Assembly (NCBI GenBank): GCA_934096315.1
Contig: CAKOLT010000025.1
Location: forward strand, 1 to 13,297
DNA: 13,297 nucleotides
Source: an uncultured Bacilli bacterium
Lineage (GTDB): Bacteria; Bacillota_I; Bacilli_A; RF39; UBA660
Reading direction: 5' to 3'
The notes below the pieces were generated by a model that ran no database searches, was not told the DNA's origin, and saw only the letters and a list, made by a program, of their open reading frames with translations. Shown here piece after piece: positions 13,061-13,297 of this stretch (the first letter of the stretch is position 1; every line of letters begins with the position of its first letter). A program made the position numbers and the translations under genes.

Positions 13061-13297
13061 TTATTTTAAGTTATTTATTTCTGCTAATGTATGTCCTGTA
13101 ATTTTAGATATCATATTTTCGTCTAGTCCTTCTTTTAGCATAGCTTTTATTGTTTTTACAGTATTTTCTTCTATACCCTCCTGACGTCCCTCTTTTCTAG
13201 CTTCCTCGGCAAAGTATTCCCTTTCTTCTCTAGCTAGTTTCTCTTGGTCATAAGGATTTATGCAAACATTACTATTTTTATATTCCTCAAAGTAATC
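13061..13297 (-). CDS. Rpn-family recombination-promoting nuclease / PD-(D/E)XK putative transposase, C-terminal part
   Basis: Only the last 78 codons are in the window; the gene runs off the right edge on the minus strand with no start visible. The reading frame is open from the edge to TAA at 13061-13063. It holds a charged helical stretch (LAREEREYFAEEARKEGRQEG) followed by TVKTIKAMLKEGLDENMISKITGHTLAEINNLK. This is the typical C-terminal tail of Rpn-family proteins: an E-A-R-x-E-G-R-x-E-G linker, then a small helical module with MLKEG...I.KITG. The PD-(D/E)XK nuclease domain would lie outside the window. Rpn proteins are DNA endonucleases originally grouped with transposases; the family is mobile and usually multicopy, with hypervariable C-termini. 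A terminator follows at 12978-13021. Whether the full gene is intact is unknown. Confidence 0.75.
   Translation of the reverse strand, partial: DYFEEYKNSNVCINPYDQEKLAREEREYFAEEARKEGRQEGIEENTVKTIKAMLKEGLDENMISKITGHTLAEINNLK

Noticed and set aside
1..13297. Mollicute-type code (TGA = Trp)
   Set aside because: Tryptophans in conserved positions use TGG, dedA ends at TGA at its normal length, and all genes give full-length products with the standard bacterial code.
1..13297. tRNA, rRNA, riboswitch, CRISPR array or complete insertion sequence
   Set aside because: I found no cloverleaf, conserved RNA core, regularly spaced repeats or transposase with terminal repeats. The only mobile-type gene is the partial Rpn frame at the right edge.

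Overview
The window is very AT-rich, Gram-positive-type DNA. Ribosome binding sites are close to AGGAGG, promoters often carry extended -10 boxes (TGTTATAAT is seen twice), the code is standard (TGG for Trp, TGA used as a stop) and genes are packed into short-gap operons. The DedA, CBS-type pyrophosphatase, AsnB, YlyB-like RluD and GluP-like rhomboid proteins fit a low-GC Firmicute/Bacillota (Bacilli- or Clostridia-like, possibly gut-associated). I cannot name a genus.

Left end (1-930, + strand): a small accessory locus. It holds an AbiEi-family (type IV toxin-antitoxin) antitoxin gene whose usual N-terminal winged-helix region appears to be replaced by a different helical segment. It is followed, with the normal overlap, by a 27-codon stump of the AbiEii toxin. 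The promoter is embedded in a perfect 15-bp inverted repeat. A DedA-family membrane protein gene (999-1628, +) follows with its own promoter.

Middle (1642-9050, - strand): five genes spaced 1-30 bases apart behind one good promoter at 9022-9050, in the order asnB (asparagine synthetase), a type IV prepilin fused to a von Willebrand A domain, a membrane-anchored protein of unknown function, a polytopic membrane protein resembling lipid-linked oligosaccharide flippases, and a family II pyrophosphatase with CBS regulatory domains. No pilus assembly genes are present, so the vWA pilin would depend on machinery encoded elsewhere. The dedA and pyrophosphatase genes converge on a shared hairpin that covers both stop codons.

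Right part (9101-12924, - strand): a four-gene operon, rluD - rhomboid protease - PHP-domain phosphoesterase - slipin, with a strong promoter at 12896-12924, a probable internal promoter before the slipin gene, and a terminator at 9101-9138. A rhomboid protease and an SPFH scaffold in one transcript suggest a membrane-protein quality-control pairing. That is inference.

Right edge (12978-13297, - strand): the C-terminal part of an Rpn/PD-(D/E)XK recombination-promoting nuclease with its terminator. Accessory elements (AbiE remnant, Rpn) therefore sit at both ends of an otherwise housekeeping-like block. I see no tRNA, rRNA, CRISPR array or complete insertion sequence.
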